Assembly (NCBI GenBank): GCA_033239525.1
Contig: BSYO01000035.1
Coordinates: 1,708,965-1,772,964 of the forward strand
Length of the DNA: 64,000 bases
Direction of reading: 5' to 3'
From: Nepenthes gracilis
Taxonomy: Eukaryota; Streptophyta; Magnoliopsida; Caryophyllales; Nepenthaceae
Shown here: positions 40,058-55,400 of the stretch, one piece after another
How the letters are laid out: each line of letters begins with the position of its first letter
Numbering within the stretch: the stretch's first letter is position 1
The notes under the pieces: generated by a model
Database searches by the model: none
What the model saw: only the letters and a program-made list of their open reading frames with translations
What the model was told of the DNA's origin: nothing
Made by a program: the position numbers and the translations under genes

Positions 40058-43000
40058 TGTGGGCTTCAGCCCAAAATGGTGAGCCGGCCCAAGCCACTGA
40101 GCCAACCATGAGCCGGCCCACGAGCCGCCAAGACGTGAACGCAACCGGCTTCAGAAAGCCGTTTTCGAGTGGCAGAGCAAAATCGTTCGTTTCATCTTCC
40201 TCGATGATTTTGTAACCATTTGGCGTTTAACTCTGTTAATTGCTGAATATTTGTGGTCCATTAAGTGGTGATAACTCTCCCATTAAGTCAATTAATCAAT
40301 TTTGGCCGGTTTGAGTACCAAACGCTCGGTTGAGGCGGGTGATGGTTTTGCCTATAAATTGAGTCTTCTGACTTTGTCCCCGGTACCCAACTCAAACTAT
40401 ACACCATCTAAACGAGTGAAGGAGTATCCAGAAGCACGGACCCGGTCCGAGTCGAACGTCCGAAAACAGAGCACCAAATGGCCGGAGGTATATTAATCGA
40501 TTCTAAATTCCGCTTTTGTGATTGTTTTAACCACTTCAATGTCTAACATTTGGTATCAGAGAAAGGCTTCGGCTCTGCCTTTGTTGTTCTGTGTTTTTTC
40601 AATTTTTTTCAAAATCGAAAAAATCTAAAGTCTTCGTTTTTTTGAAGATTCGGTTCAAACGAGCACTGAAAATCAATGGGAAATTAAATTTCCGAAATTT
40701 CTATATATTTTTCATCATTTATGGTGTTTGTATGGTGCTGTTTGAATCGGGTCTGGAATTCGAGTTGAGTCGTTCGTTGTCGGGTTCGCTTAAACGGACG
40801 AAGGTAGACGGAACGCTTGAACGCCGCGTCGTTTTTCAAGCAGCTTATAAATGTCATCGCTTTTGGCTTTTGTTTTCGCTTCTAAACGTTTCGTTGAACA
40901 ATTCGGTTATTAAAACGACGCTGCGTTTTCTTTCGCTTTTTGATTAAAAAATTTTTTTATCGGTTATGGGCCATTTCGTTCGCGTCCCAACTCCATTTTA
41001 AGGCGGCGCTGTGCTTTTGGCCTGCTATTGTAAAGCAGAAACGGAAATTAAAAAGCGGACGCGGCGGACGTGTTTCGAACCCGGGACGCAAAGGAAGAAG
41101 GAGCGGCTTCTGCCGCTTACGCTGCTGATCGCCTTGTGCTATTTTCCGCATTTAAATTTTATTTATACGTTTATACAGTGTATATATTATATATATACGT
41201 ATATATTTGTATTTATATATATATATAATTATATTATTATATATAATCAATAAAATATAATATCCAAAATATAATTATATATATGTATAAATAATATCTT
41301 GTGATTAAAATAATATAATTAATTAAGGATTAGCCACAGCACGCTTATTTAATAAAATTATTTTTTTATTATCACGTGTGGTATAAAGATATAAATTGTG
41401 AATAATTATTTTGATATAATAAAATTTATCCTATAGGAACTTTATTATATTAAATTAATTAATCAGGATAAAATATCAAATTATTTTTCTTAATTTATCC
41501 ACAGGGATTAAGAATGGAATATAATTTGATAATTTTATCATAAAATTGAACATGAATCTACTGAAATTAAAATTTAGCCCACAGGTAATTTTTTTGTCTA
41601 TTGATTTATGACGTATGTTTTACATTAGTAAAATATAATTTCATAATTTGTTAGCCTCTTTTGGATGTTAAGTATGTATTTATTTTTTATTTATTCAACT
41701 TGAAAATATTAGATGTAAAATTTTCGAACTTGAGATAACTATAAAGTGTGGAAGGAGAGAATTCTTTTTTACTTAGGGTGGCTAGATATCGATTATATTA
41801 TCCAAAAGATTTAACCATTATTTTAAGATTTGAATTAGGAACTCTTTATGAACGTTGGGCGATCTAATCGCACCGGTTTAATGTTCATAAAGACAAAAAT
41901 TTCTACCAAAGAGATTCGTGGTTATTCGATCAAGATACTAAAGTGCGAAATTTATCAAGGCAATTGATAAACAATTTGTTTTATAAGGCTTTTGCAACCC
42001 TAATAATGAAATTTCATCTATTAGGCTCATGTGTTAAGGTGTGTGTGAGCACATAATTTGAGGGATCTTTGCACCAAATTCAAAAATTTAGAGGTAAAAT
42101 GTTTGAACCTTTATTGTGCATTACATTTTGAATTCACTCCCATCACAATATGGACCTTTTAAAATCTCTTATAACATACATAAGGATAAATGGTCAATCA
42201 ATGAACTGATGACCATATGTGTTCAAGAGGAAGGAAGGCTCATGATAGGGTAAAGTGAGAGTGTCTACATGACAAAAGAAGAAAGGTTCAAGACGTCGGC
42301 CAAACCAAAGGGGAAAGGTAAAGTACCACCCCAGTCTGATATCAAGAAGGAGTCCAGGTACTTTTTCTGTAAAAAGAAGGGACACGTAAAGAAAGATTAT
42401 ATCAAGTATCAGAATTGGATTGAAAAGAAAGGTAATCCATTCTCTTTTGTATGTTATGAATCTAATATGGTTAATGTTATATATAACACATGGTGGATTG
42501 ACTCTGTTCTACAATCCATATTTCTAATTCCTTACAGGGCTTGTAAAACCTAAGGAAACCGGGTGGCGGATGAACAAACGATCTTTTCGAAAATAAGATG
42601 CGTTCGTTTTGTAGAGGCCATTGGGACATGCAGCTTAATTTTGAGTAGTGGTTTTGTTTTGACATTAGAAAAGATCTTTTACATTCCAAATTTCTTTAGA
42701 AATTTGATTTCTGTTTCTAGACTTGTGCCTTTTCGATATTCCTTTACATTTTCGGACTCATTATTCAAATTTATCTTATAAGTTTGATAATTTAATTCAC
42801 TGTTTTATCCGATGGTCTTTATTTTTTGAATTTACAAAATAATATCAATTTCAATACTGTGCATGTTGATAATGGAATTAAAAGATGTGTTATGAATGAA
42901 TGTTCTTCGATGTTGTGGCATAGGAGATTGGGTTATATCTCCATTGATAGAATCAAAAGATTGATAAATGATGGAGTACTTAGTGTTCTAAATTTTACTG

Positions 43001-46000
43001 ATTTTGAGACTTGTGTGGACTACATTAAAGGAAAGCAGACCAACAAGACTAAGAAAAATGCAAAGAGGAGTTCAAACATATTAGAAATTATACATACTGA
43101 CATTTGTAATCCCGATATAGACTCATATGGTCTCAAATATTTTATTACCTTTATTGATGATTTCTCATGATATATGTATCTCTACTTGTTTCATAATAAA
43201 TATGAAACCTTAGATGCTTTTAAATTGTTTAAAGTAGAAGTAGAGAAATAATCTGAAAAAAATATCAAAATTGTGAGATCAGATAGAGGTAGAGAATATT
43301 ATGGTAGATATATTGAAGATGGACAAATGCCTAGTCCATTTACAAAGTTTCTTCAAGAACATGGGATTATTGCCCAATGCACTATGTCTGGTTCTCTGAA
43401 TCAAAATGATATAGCAGAAAGAAGAAACCGAACATTATTGGACATGGTGAGGAGTATGCTAAGTAACTTCGAACTTTCAAAATCTTTGTGGAGTGAAGCT
43501 CTTAAAACAGCGGTGTACATATTAAACCGGGTCCCAACAAAAGTTATTTCAAAAACTCTTTTTGAGTTATGGAAAGGTTGAAAACCAAGTTTGCAACATG
43601 TACGCGTATGGGGATGCCCATCCGAAGTAAGAGTTTATAACCCATAAGAAAAGAAATTGGACCGAAGGACTATAAGTGGGCATTTCATTGGATATGTTGA
43701 ACGGTCTAAGGGATATAAATTTTACTATCCATCTCAGACCACTAGGATTGTGGAATCAAGAAATATAAAATTTCTTGAGAATGACTTAATGAGTGGGAGA
43801 AAACAATCAAGAATTGATCATTTAGATTCTCAACCCTCCACTTCATATGATAGGTTGATTGATGTACACAATACCCCTCAAGATTAATATGGTGTTGAAA
43901 AACCAATCAATGTCATTCCACAAAAATGTTGAATCTATTCCAGTTGACAATGAAATTTAGGATTTATCTAAAATAGTTGTACAACATACTTCTGTTGAGA
44001 ATGATGATACAACATTAAGAAGGTCTTCTAGAATTAGAAAGTCAGCAATCCCTAGTAATTATGTTGTATATCTTGAAGAGTCTGACTACAATGTGGAAGC
44101 TGAAAATGATCCTGAAACGTTTTCACAAGCCATGAGTTGTAATGAATCACAATTATGGTATAATGCTATGAAAGAAGAGATGAGTTCTATGAGTAGTAAT
44201 AGAGTCTGGGATCTTATTGAATTGCCTAAAGGGGTGAAAGTCATAGGGTGTAAATAGGTCTTTAAAATAAAGAAAGACTCATTAGGCAATATTGAAAGAT
44301 ATAAGGCAAGACTCGTTGCTAAGGGATATACTCAGAAAGAAGGAATTGATTATAAGGAGACTTTTTCTCCTGTATCTAAAAAGGACTCTCTTCGCATCAT
44401 TTTGGCATTGGTTGCTCATTTTGATATGGAATTGTAACAAATAGATGTAAAAACAGTATTTTTAAATGGTGATCTAGAGAAAGAGGTTTACATGAAACAA
44501 CCAGAAGAATTTTTCTCTAGTAATGGTGAGCAATTGGTATGCAAATTGAAGAAGTCTATATATGGATTGAAACAAGCATCCCATCAATGGTATTTAAAAT
44601 TTGATGAAATTATCTCTTTATTCAGTTTTGAAGAGAATATTTTGGATCAATGTATATACTAGAAGGTCAGTGAGAGTAAGACTTATTTCCTTGTCTTATA
44701 TATGGATGATATTTTACTTGCATCTAATGATAAAGGGTTGTTATATGAGGTAAAATAATTTCTCTTTAAAAATTTTGAAATGAAGGATATGGGTGATGCG
44801 TTTTATGTCATTGGCATAAAGATATATTGAGACAGACCGCGTTGTGTTCTGGGTTTGTCTCAAGAGACTTATATCAATAAGGTTTTAGTGAGATTTTGGA
44901 TGAAAGATTGTTCACCAAGTGTAGCACCTATTGTGAAGGGTGATAAGCTCAATTTGAGCCAATGCCAGAAAAACGATTTAGAACGGGAACAGATCAAGAA
45001 CAAGGTAAGCTTCCGTTGTTGGAAATTTAATGTATGTCAGTTTATACAAGAGCTGACATAACATTCTTTGATTGGAATGTTGGGAAGATTTCAGAGTAAT
45101 CCAGGAATCGAACATTGGAAAGCTGCCAAGAAAGTCATGAGGTATCTTCAAGGTACCAAAGACTACATGCTTACATATAGACGGACCGACAATTTAAAAG
45201 TTTTGGGGTACTCCGATTCAGACTTCGCTGGATGCGTTGATTCACGTAAATCAACATCCGGTTACATATTTTTATTTGCCGTTGGAGTTGTATCTTGACG
45301 AAGTGCAAAGCAAACTTTAATTGCTACTTCCACTATGGAGGCCAAGTTCGTTACTTGTTTCGAGGCTACAAAGTATGGTGTGTGGATGAGAAATTTCATG
45401 TCTAGGCATAGAGTGATTGATTCCATCTTAAGGCCATTTTGCGATAATTCAACTACTGTTTTCCTAGCTAAAAATAACAAAAGTAGCAATCGAAGTAAAC
45501 ACATCGACATTCAGTTTTTAGCCATAAAGGAGCGCATTAAAGGAAAGAAAATTACTATTGAGCATATCAGCACTGAATTAATGATCGCTGATCCCTTGAT
45601 TAAAGGCATGCCACCATTAAGGTTCAAGGATCTTGTAACTGAAATGGGATTGAGTTTCATTTTATAATTTTTATTGTATGGACAATGATGTTGTAAATTC
45701 CTATTTAATTGTTGTGATATTTTTTAAAATTGTGTACACATTAATTAATTTGAGAATATCATTAAGTTGGACAAAGAATAAACATAGGGTTTATTCATAA
45801 AGTAAAGTTACCGGATGACTTGAGAAATTAATATATTGTAATACATGGAAGATATTACTCATTATTAGAGGACTTATCGCCATGATTCATATATTTATTT
45901 CTTAAAGTTTAAAAATTGATGATTTTAGTTATCACATCAAGATAAATATGGACCAAGTGGGAGAATGTGGGCTTCAACCCAAAATGGTGAGCCGGCCCAA

Positions 46001-46457
46001 GCCACTGAGCCAACCTTGAGCCGGCCCACGAACTGCCAAGCCGTGAACGCAACCGGCTTCAGAAAGCCGTTTTCGAGTGGCAGAGTAAAATCGTTCGTTT
46101 CATCTTCCTCGATGATTTTGTAACCATTTGGCGTTTAACTCTGTTAATTGCTGAAACATTTATGGTCTATTAAGTAGTGATAACTCTCCCATTAAGTCAA
46201 TTAATCAATTTTTGCCGATTTGAGTACCAAACGCTCGGTTAAGGCGGGTAATGGTTTCGCCTATAAATTGAGCCTTCTGGCTTTGTCCCTGACACTCAAT
46301 TCAAACTATACACCATCTAAACGAGTGAAGGAGTGTCCAGAAGCACGGACCCGGTCCGAATCGAACGTCCGAAAACAGAGCACCAAATGGCCGGAGGTAT
46401 ATTAATCGATTCTAAATTCTGCTTTTGTGGTTGTTTTAACCACTTCAATGTCTAACA
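40058..46457 (+). mobile_element. Ty1/copia LTR retrotransposon, structurally complete, coding region dead
   Basis: LTRs 40058-40548 and 45966-46457 (491 and 492 bp, TGTGGG...TAACA) are flanked by the 5-bp duplication CCCAT (40053-40057 and 46458-46462). The primer site TGGTATCAGAGA (40551-40562) matches initiator-Met tRNA except for the last base, and the purine tract AAGTGGGAGAA precedes the 3' LTR. Gag, protease, integrase, RT and RNase H follow in copia order. By eye the LTRs differ at about 30 positions (near 6 percent). Confidence 0.95.
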
Positions 46458-49400
46458 CCCATATGTGAAGCTTGGATTGCTGGAGGATGATGCGCCTTCA
46501 AAGCATCAGCCGTATGTCACTGATTATCGAATTATCCTGACATCAACAGTGATTGATTATGTGATGTTGGAGTGAATAGAGCGAGGAGCCCAGACAGTAG
46601 GCGTCCGACCTGCTACAACTATGTAAGGTTATCACAGAAAGAATTGTATGAATCGGTAGGGGTTGTCGAGCTTGTCCCATGGAGGAGATAATGATAAGGC
46701 GATAGCAGAGACACTCAGTGTGAATCATGGAAAGGAGGTCAATTAGACATTTTAATGGAGGCCAGTAGCAGCTTGTTCGTCCGTGGGTGGTGTTACCAAG
46801 AGGAGCATAAGGAGATGGTATCCGACTCACCATAGCCATTTAAGTTGATCATAGGAACAACTGTAAGGGCCATTTTGGGTCCTTGAGTGTGTCCCAAAGG
46901 AGAAGATGATGATAAGGTAGCAGAAGATATGAATCCTTAATGAGACGGTATAAACTACTCCAAGTAATGATTAAATGCACCAAAGGGTAAAAGACATTGC
47001 TCAAAACTTTGATACAAATCGAGTACTTGCCAAGGGTACAAGCATATGAGATCGGAAGTTTATAGTTCAAATTTGAGAGAGAGAGATAGAGAGAATTTAT
47101 GAAAGAAGTATGTTATTGGCCTCATCGCTGATGAAGTTACGGCACCCCCTGTGAGATTTCGGATTTCAAATATAGTGATTAGGAGGTAACTAAAATAATA
47201 TAATTAAGATAGACTTAAGTGTATGCGGGAAATTAGCTGTGGAAACTTAAAGAGCAGTTGGGAGGCCGGCGCTTGGGTGGCACTCGAGGCGCGCTCAGTG
47301 TGCGTATGGCTCGAGTACGCCTAGGGCATGGGCTAGTAGAATGGTTCGCTCGATGAGCGCCCAAAGGACGCTTGAGTTTGGCCCTTGGGGTGCACTGGCA
47401 CACGAGCACCAATCCGAGTATAAACACGCGTTCGGGATTTTTACGTGTCATTTGCAACTGTCCAGAGAGAGAGGAGAGAGAGAGCGAAGGAGAAGGGAGA
47501 GAAGGAGGAAATCAAGGCTTCTAAGTTCGAATCCGGCCTTAAGCTAATTAGAAACGTTGTAGATTGGGTCAAGACAAGTACACTCATACCCTTTTCTTTT
47601 TCTTTTGCACTGTTTATCCCAATCCCTTCGTGTATTTTTATCCTAATACCCATCCATACTTTTATTTTCATGATACCCATGTATTGAATATGTATATATT
47701 TCGATTTCATATCCGATTTGTAAGATTTGTGTCATATTTCGTCCTCTGAAACCCTAACCCACGCCCCATGGCTTTTATCCATTTTAATTAAATACTATGC
47801 ATTATTTGGACTTAGAAATTTAAAACCCTAACTATATGGACGTGGGTATTTTGATTATTTGATATTTATTCACATATATTTCGTATATGTTAATTTTATG
47901 CAAACCGGAATATTATCGGACGTGAATTGGGATATTTAATCACATGTATATTATTTATACTATCTTGTATATATTTCAAAAATTACGTTATATACATTTG
48001 TGAATAAAATTATTGTCCGAAAGGTTTAAAGTTATGTTTGGCATATGGTGGTAAGGAATTTCTAGTTTTCCTCATGCTTTATGTTTATTATACATGTAAT
48101 TCGAATCATGTGGAACCTAAATTCATGAGAATCATACTAATGATAAAAAGGATAAGAGGAAAAATTCCATGACATGAAACGTTTGATGAATCGTTCTCCC
48201 GGAGTGAGAATTAAGTGTTATAGATGAACATGAATTTTTTCAAAGAATAAGTAAATATGAAATTGGATCGATGATTTATATTTCAGATAATAGTATTTCC
48301 CGACATGCCTTACGATATTATCGTGGAAGCATGATGATTGCCACTGAGCCACGGGGGATATGGTGGCAAGTGTTTATGGCTCCATATATAGGGTTAAAGG
48401 TATACTGCTCACTACAGGGTATTAAATTGCATGGGTTTGCAATTTAGAATGTACAGAAATAAACACATTCCTTTTCTTATTTGACCACACTATTAGTTGG
48501 TAAGGTCTACTGACCCTAATCCGTAATAATAATAAGTTTTCTACATATTTTAGAATTTAAAAGGATCAAAAATAAAATGAGAAAGAAAAATGTATTCCGA
48601 AAAGGTATTCGCTCATGTTTCACACTTATGAATTCATACTCTGCCATTACTCCCTCCCTTTGCTTTATTTTACATATATTGATTATTATTCTTATTACAT
48701 TGTATCTTACTGAATATTTTGCTCACTCCTTACTGTTTGTCTTTCATTTAAATGAGTACGCACTTATAACGAATGAGGCGGAGTGAGGACTAGGAGTTGG
48801 CTAGGCATAGAGTCTTGGAGGAGACCTTTAAGAACTTAGTTTTCGTAGTTTTACACTTTATAGAGCTCATTTGTATATCCTGATGGTTCTGTATATATAG
48901 ATGTATGTGTATGACGATGATATACTTGTAGTATAGTTTTCTCTATATTTTGATGGATGTATGTGCTTCCGCAGGTTACTATAGTTGTTTTGGGTATCTA
49001 GTGGTATCTTGCCTAGGCCAATGTCGTATTGGGGTTATGACATTGATGCTACGTGTAATTTTGTGGCCTTTCGATTTGTACAAGTTGTATCAGCTTGATG
49101 GCCATTTTACTGTTAGAATTTTATCAGATTTCGGTTAGAAAATGCGATACGTCACACCCCTGAGCTAGCTGAGGTCTCGAAAAAGTATCAGAATAGTACA
49201 ACCTCCTCAAAAATACCGCGACTACATATAACCATTGTTATTATTATTATTATTATTATTAGTTACTTCACCATTCTCTTATTATTATTATTAGTTTCTT
49301 GTTACTGATTTTTTCCATTCCACTCCCTTATTAGTTATACATTCTGTTTCTTATTCTATTACACGTGCATATACTAGTTGGGTCCTTGGCTAGCATATAA

Positions 49401-52400
49401 CAATATACACTGTTATTACAATCAGAGAAGAATTTTTCCTCTTCTATTCCTCTCCTCTCTCTCTATTTCTCGATCTTTCTCTTCTGTTTTCTCAGATTTC
49501 TCTCTTTTCTCTCTCTTCTACCATCAACCTGAACTCCTTCCCTCCCCAATTTTTTTCTGATTTTGTATGTGGTTTGTAACTTCAAACGCAGCTGGTGCTG
49601 TTGGTGACGAACTGTGTGAGCGTCTACAATATTTTTGATGCACTCATTGAGACCATGGTTGAGGGCATGCTGACGAGGTACAAGGTGCATGAAGAGTCCG
49701 TTTCGGCATCATGCAAGAGTTGAAGGAACATGCAAACCGCATCTCCACCATTTCATCTACCACTAAACAAATCTAGTAAACTTTTGGTGAGTTACAGCAA
49801 ACCGTTACTAAGATGCAACAATCTCTCAATTGACTCGAATGGCAGTCATTGCCATCATCGAACCCCCTTATTACCCACTCCTCCTTCCTTCACCCTTTTA
49901 TCAGCAGCGGTTCCGATGACCCAAACCCTAACCCTACTTCCGGCATCTCAACTCGATCCACAAATCTCCTCACAAATCCGATTACCCAAACTCAAAATTT
50001 TATTTTTCACCGGTGACAATGTTATTGGCTAGTTATTCCAGATTGAACGATTTTTTCTGTACCATGATGCTTTGCTGAACCAGAAATTAACGGTGGCTGC
50101 ATTCTTTATGTCGGGTGCTGCACTCCAATGGTGCCAATGGATGCATGCAACCCACAAACTATCTACTTGGAAAGCATTTGCGAAGGACCTCAAATTTTGT
50201 TTCGGACCGTCCTCATACTTGAACCCAGAAGCTACATTGTACAAGCTTCACCGGGGTATAATAGTGGCAGCTTATATGATGGAATTTGAGTTCCTCTCTA
50301 CACGGACACCAGGCTTATCTACCACTAACCTATTAAGTTGTTTCATCTCAAGACTCAAGGATGACATCCGCCAGGAGATACTATTGCCGAAACCCTTGAC
50401 ACTGTCGGATGCCATTGGAATGGCCAAATTGGTGAAGGAAAAGTTGGATGCCTGTCGAACGTGTTTGCAATGACCACTACTGTCCTAGACCATCGGTGCT
50501 TCTGTTCCAGTGTCAATAAAACCTCCTCCCGAATTTCCTATAAAGACACTGACACCAGCCGAAATGGCTGCTCGTCGAGCACAAGACTTGTGTTTCAATT
50601 GTAATGAAAAATTTATACCGGGCTATCGCTACAATCCTCACAAATTTTTGTGTATGTTGGCTGAGGAGAAGGGAGGCACCTTGCCTGGACTCCAAAATCT
50701 GGAGGTGGGTTTAGAGGAACCTGAGTATATGGCCGAACATCTCTAGGAAATTGGCCCATCACTTCCATCACCCGAAGCCATCCCAACCATTTCTCTCTAT
50801 GTTTTAAAAGGACATTTTGTCCCTTCCACCTTACGACTATAGGGAGTCATTTCGGGCTAACCCGTGGTTATATAAGTTGACAATGGATTCACTCACAACT
50901 TTTTACAAACACGCATGGCCAAGTATTTCGGGCTTTTGATCGAGCCTTCTTACCACCTCAACGTCACCATTGGAAATGGGACTTCACTGAGATGTGAAGG
51001 ATTGTGTACCAAAGTTTCGGTCACATTGGGGAAAGCCTACTTTGATGTTGATCTCTATCTGCTGCCAATATATGGGGCTGATCTTGTATTTGGAGTACAG
51101 TGGCTAGCAACAATCGAACCAATGTTGTTTGATTACCGGTCATTATGGATGAGTTTCGGCCATGCCGGCACAAGACTAACATTACATGGCTTGCCACTGG
51201 CTTCTATTTCTACCATGACGTTTGGATAATCGAAGCGAGATGACTTCATCTAGATTGTGGCCTCCTACTTCCAACTAACCATTCTGCCTACACAGGAAGC
51301 CTCCCAGGCCACCCATTCTGCTGTGTTATTTGACCCCACCCAATTTTCCTAGAATGTCAACTCTCAAATTATCCATACACTTTGCCAACTCCTCTCTTCC
51401 TTTGCGAACATATTTGAGCTTCCACACAGGTTGCCTTCACATCGTTCGACCGACCACCGCATTACTCTAAAATCCAACACTAAGCCGGTAAACGTCAAGC
51501 CATATCGATATCCGCACTTCCAAAAGGCAAAAATAAAGAGGCTAATTCGTGAAATGCTTGCGGAAGGCATCATTCAGCCAATTGCCAGCCCATTTTCTTC
51601 ACCGCTTTTGTTGGTTAAAAAGAATGATGACAGTTGGCATTTCTGTGTAGACTATTGAGTACTTAATGCTATTACAATTAAAGATCGGTTCCCTATACCG
51701 ACCGTGGATGAGTTGCTAGACGAGCTTCATGGAGACCGTGTGTTTTCGAAGCTAGACTTGCGATCTGGATATCACCAAATACGGATGTAGGCTGCCAACG
51801 TACATATGAGTTCTTAGTGATGCCTTTTTGCCTCTCGAATGCTTCTTCCACCGTTCAGTCTAAAATGAATACTATTTTTTGTTCTGTTCTTTGGAAGTTT
51901 GTGCTAGTATTATAGCCCCACTTCGGAGCAACACTGTGATCATCTTACTTGGGTGCTCCAGATTCTATGGGATCAGGTTTTTATGCCAAACACAACAAAT
52001 ATGAGTTTGGGCGCACATCGATAGCTTATTTGGGACACATTGTCTCAGAATAGGGTGTCGCGGTAGATCCTACTAAAATTGACGTCGTGCAACAATGGCC
52101 CGAACTTGCCAATGTTAAACAGCTGTGTGGCTTCTTGGGGTTAGTTGGGTATTATAAATGGTTCATAGCCCATTATGCCCAAATCACTGCACCCCTCAAC
52201 CAATTACTTTGGAAGGATGTCTTTGTATGGTCCACAGAAGCAACGATAGCTTTCAATGCTCTTAAAAATGCCCTCACAACCGCTCCAGTCTTGACTTTAT
52301 CTGACTTTTCCAAACCATTCGCCATCCAAACCGATGCATCTGGAAATAGCATTGGAGCTGTGCTAATATAAGCTAGACACCCGATTGTATTCTTCAGTAA

Positions 52401-55400
52401 ACAGTTGAGCCTCAGGCTACAAACCGCCTCCACATACATCCGGGAGCTCTGTTCCATCGCAGAGGCAGTGAAGAAATGGTGACAATACCTATTGTGAGTG
52501 AAATTTATTATTCAAACTGATCACCAACCCCTCATGGTCCTATTAAGTCAGACCATTCACACTCCAAAGTAACAACGATGGATTACCAAGTTGTTGGGAT
52601 ATGATTTTGAGATTACTTACAAACATGGAAGGAAAAATGGACCGGCTGATATCTTATCCCGACTACTAGTGGGCTCCTGTCAGGCTCTATGTGCATCTTC
52701 AAGGCTAGTGGTGGCCCTGATCGACGCCCTCTGCAATTTTTACACTAAAAATCTAGCTTCAGCTGAACTGTTGGCCACCATCCAAGACCGGCCAAGTGAC
52801 TTTGAGCACTACTTGGTGACTTTGAGCACTGTTCAGTGCGGAATGGTCTAATTTTCTTCAAAGGTAGACTTTTAGTACCCACTGATTTCGTGTTGTAGGA
52901 TGTAATTTTACATGAGTATCATGATTCACCACTCGGGGGACATGCGGGATTCCAGCGAACTCTCGCTTGAATATTGACTAATTTTTATTGGCCCTACATG
53001 CATAACGACATTTGTGAGTATATTTTCGGTGTACAACTTGCCAGCAAGTCAAACCCCTCAATGTGGCACCCCAAGGGAAACTGTAGCCTCTTTTCATCCT
53101 TGAAAAAATTTGGGATTCACTCTCCATGGACTTTATCACTCATTCGCCAACTTCGGGAGGAAAAACCATCATATTTGTGGTGGTGGGCCGACTATCTAAA
53201 TATGCCCACTTCTCGGCCCTCCACACTCACTTCTCGGTGGAAGTCTTGGCTGCGATTTTTGTTTAGGGGTTTGCCAATTGCACGGTATGCCCACTGAAAT
53301 CGTTTCTGATCAAGACCCCATTTTTTTGAGCAAATTCTAAAAGGAACTTTTTAAATTATAGGGTACTACCTTATCTAGTAGCAGTTTCTATCATTTTCAA
53401 ACGGATGGATAAACAAATAGTAAACCGTTGTTTAAAGGATTATCTGCGTTGTTTTGTGGCCGAAAATCCTTCCACCTAGGTTTGATTTTTACCTTGGGCG
53501 GAATGGAGTTACAATATCGCCTGACACTCGCCTATCAAAACGAGTCCGTTTGAGGCGGTGTATGACATACCTCCACCTTCTTTAGCAGATTACATCCAAG
53601 GCACCTCATCAATTGCTGCCGTGGATGATCTGCTGACTCCTCGTGCTACCCTTCTTGCCCGGCTCAAGACGAATCTTCAATGAGTATAGCTATGCATGAA
53701 GAACCAAGCTGATGGTCATTGCTTCAACAGGAAATTTTAAGTAGGAAACTGGGTTTATGTTAAGCTTCAACCTTACCAACAATCCACAGTAGCTAACCGA
53801 CAATCCCAATAAGTTGGCTAAACGATATTATGACCCCTTTTGCATTATGGAACGAATTGGACTAGTGGCATACCGCTTAAATCTCCCCGACTATTTTCAT
53901 ATTCATAATGTTTTTCATATCTCCTCACTGAAATGAGGTCCCACGGAAGCACCCAGTCAACCGATCACTTTACCGCAGGATGCTCTGGGAACTCAGCCAA
54001 TCCTATTTCCATTTCAGATTATAGGTTTCCGTAAGGTTCTCCAATAAGGTGCTTTCGTCCCTCAGTTTCTAGTTTAGTGGTAGTCACGATCCACTGCAGA
54101 AGCTACATGGGAATTGGCCAATGAATTTATTCAGGATTTTCCTACTTTCAACCATGAAGATAAGGTTCTATTTTATGGTGAGGGCAATATTACTGGCTTC
54201 ATCGCTGCTGAAGCTACTGCACCCCTGAGCCAGCCGAGGTCTTAGAAAAGTATCAAATAATACAACCACCTCGAAAATACCGCAACTACATATAATCATC
54301 ATCATTATTATTATTAGTTACTTCATCATCTCCTTATTATTATTACCAGTTTCTTGTTACTGGTTTTTTCCACTCCTTTATTAGTTATATATTCTATTTC
54401 TTATTCTATTACATGTGCATGTACTAGTTGGATCCTTGGCCAGTATATGACCATGTACACACGGTTATTAGAATCAAAGAGGAATTTTCCCTCTTATGTT
54501 CCTATCATCTCTCTCTCTCTCTCTGGGTTTCTCGATCCTTCCATTCCGCTCTCTCAGATTTTCTCTTTTGTCTCTCTTCTACATCAACCAGAACTCATTC
54601 CCTTCTCAATTTTCTTTTGATTTTGGCAGTGGTTTGTGATTTTAAATGCAACCGGTGCTATTGGTGACAAACTGTGTGAGCGTCTGCAATAAAGTGTCAT
54701 TAGAAGGAAGTTCAGATGTTTTTGAAAAAAGTCTAAAAGTCTTCTTTTAAGTTGACCAAAGGCCTCTTTGTACACCAAGAGGAGCATAAGGAGTTGGTGT
54801 CCGACCCTCCATAGCTATATAAGTTGATCATCAGAACAACTGTACGGAACACAATGGGTTCTTGAGCGTGTCCTAAAAGAGAAAATGATATGGTGGCAGT
54901 GGATATAAATCCTTAACGAGGCAGTGAAAACAATTTCAAATAATGACTAAATGCACAGAAAAGTAAAGGTGTCAAATGAGTGAGTAAATATACACTTCGA
55001 AAAGAAAAGAAAAATTGGTCGAAGCAGATGTGTTCTAAATTCAAATTTTGAACAAATTCGGGTCAAATTGGTTTGTCGGATTTTGATCTGAGCTATGTTC
55101 ATCTTGGGTCGCGTCCGACTTACTTATTGCATTCTTCCAGTCAACGGCAGCGTTAACCGTCTCCGAGATAAATGGGCCACTATCGATTCTGGGCCACTTA
55201 CCATTTTTGGGCTGGCCCACAGCTGACGTCCCTTTCAGAAGCTTTGATGTATTTTGAATACTCACTAAGGGTATGAGTATTTGGGATTAAGAGTTCATAG
55301 TTCAAATCTGACAGATAAAAAAGAAAATTTATGAAAGAAGTATCATCATAAAGAAAGATCAGCAATTTTAAAAAAAGTCTAAAAATCTTCTTTAAATTTA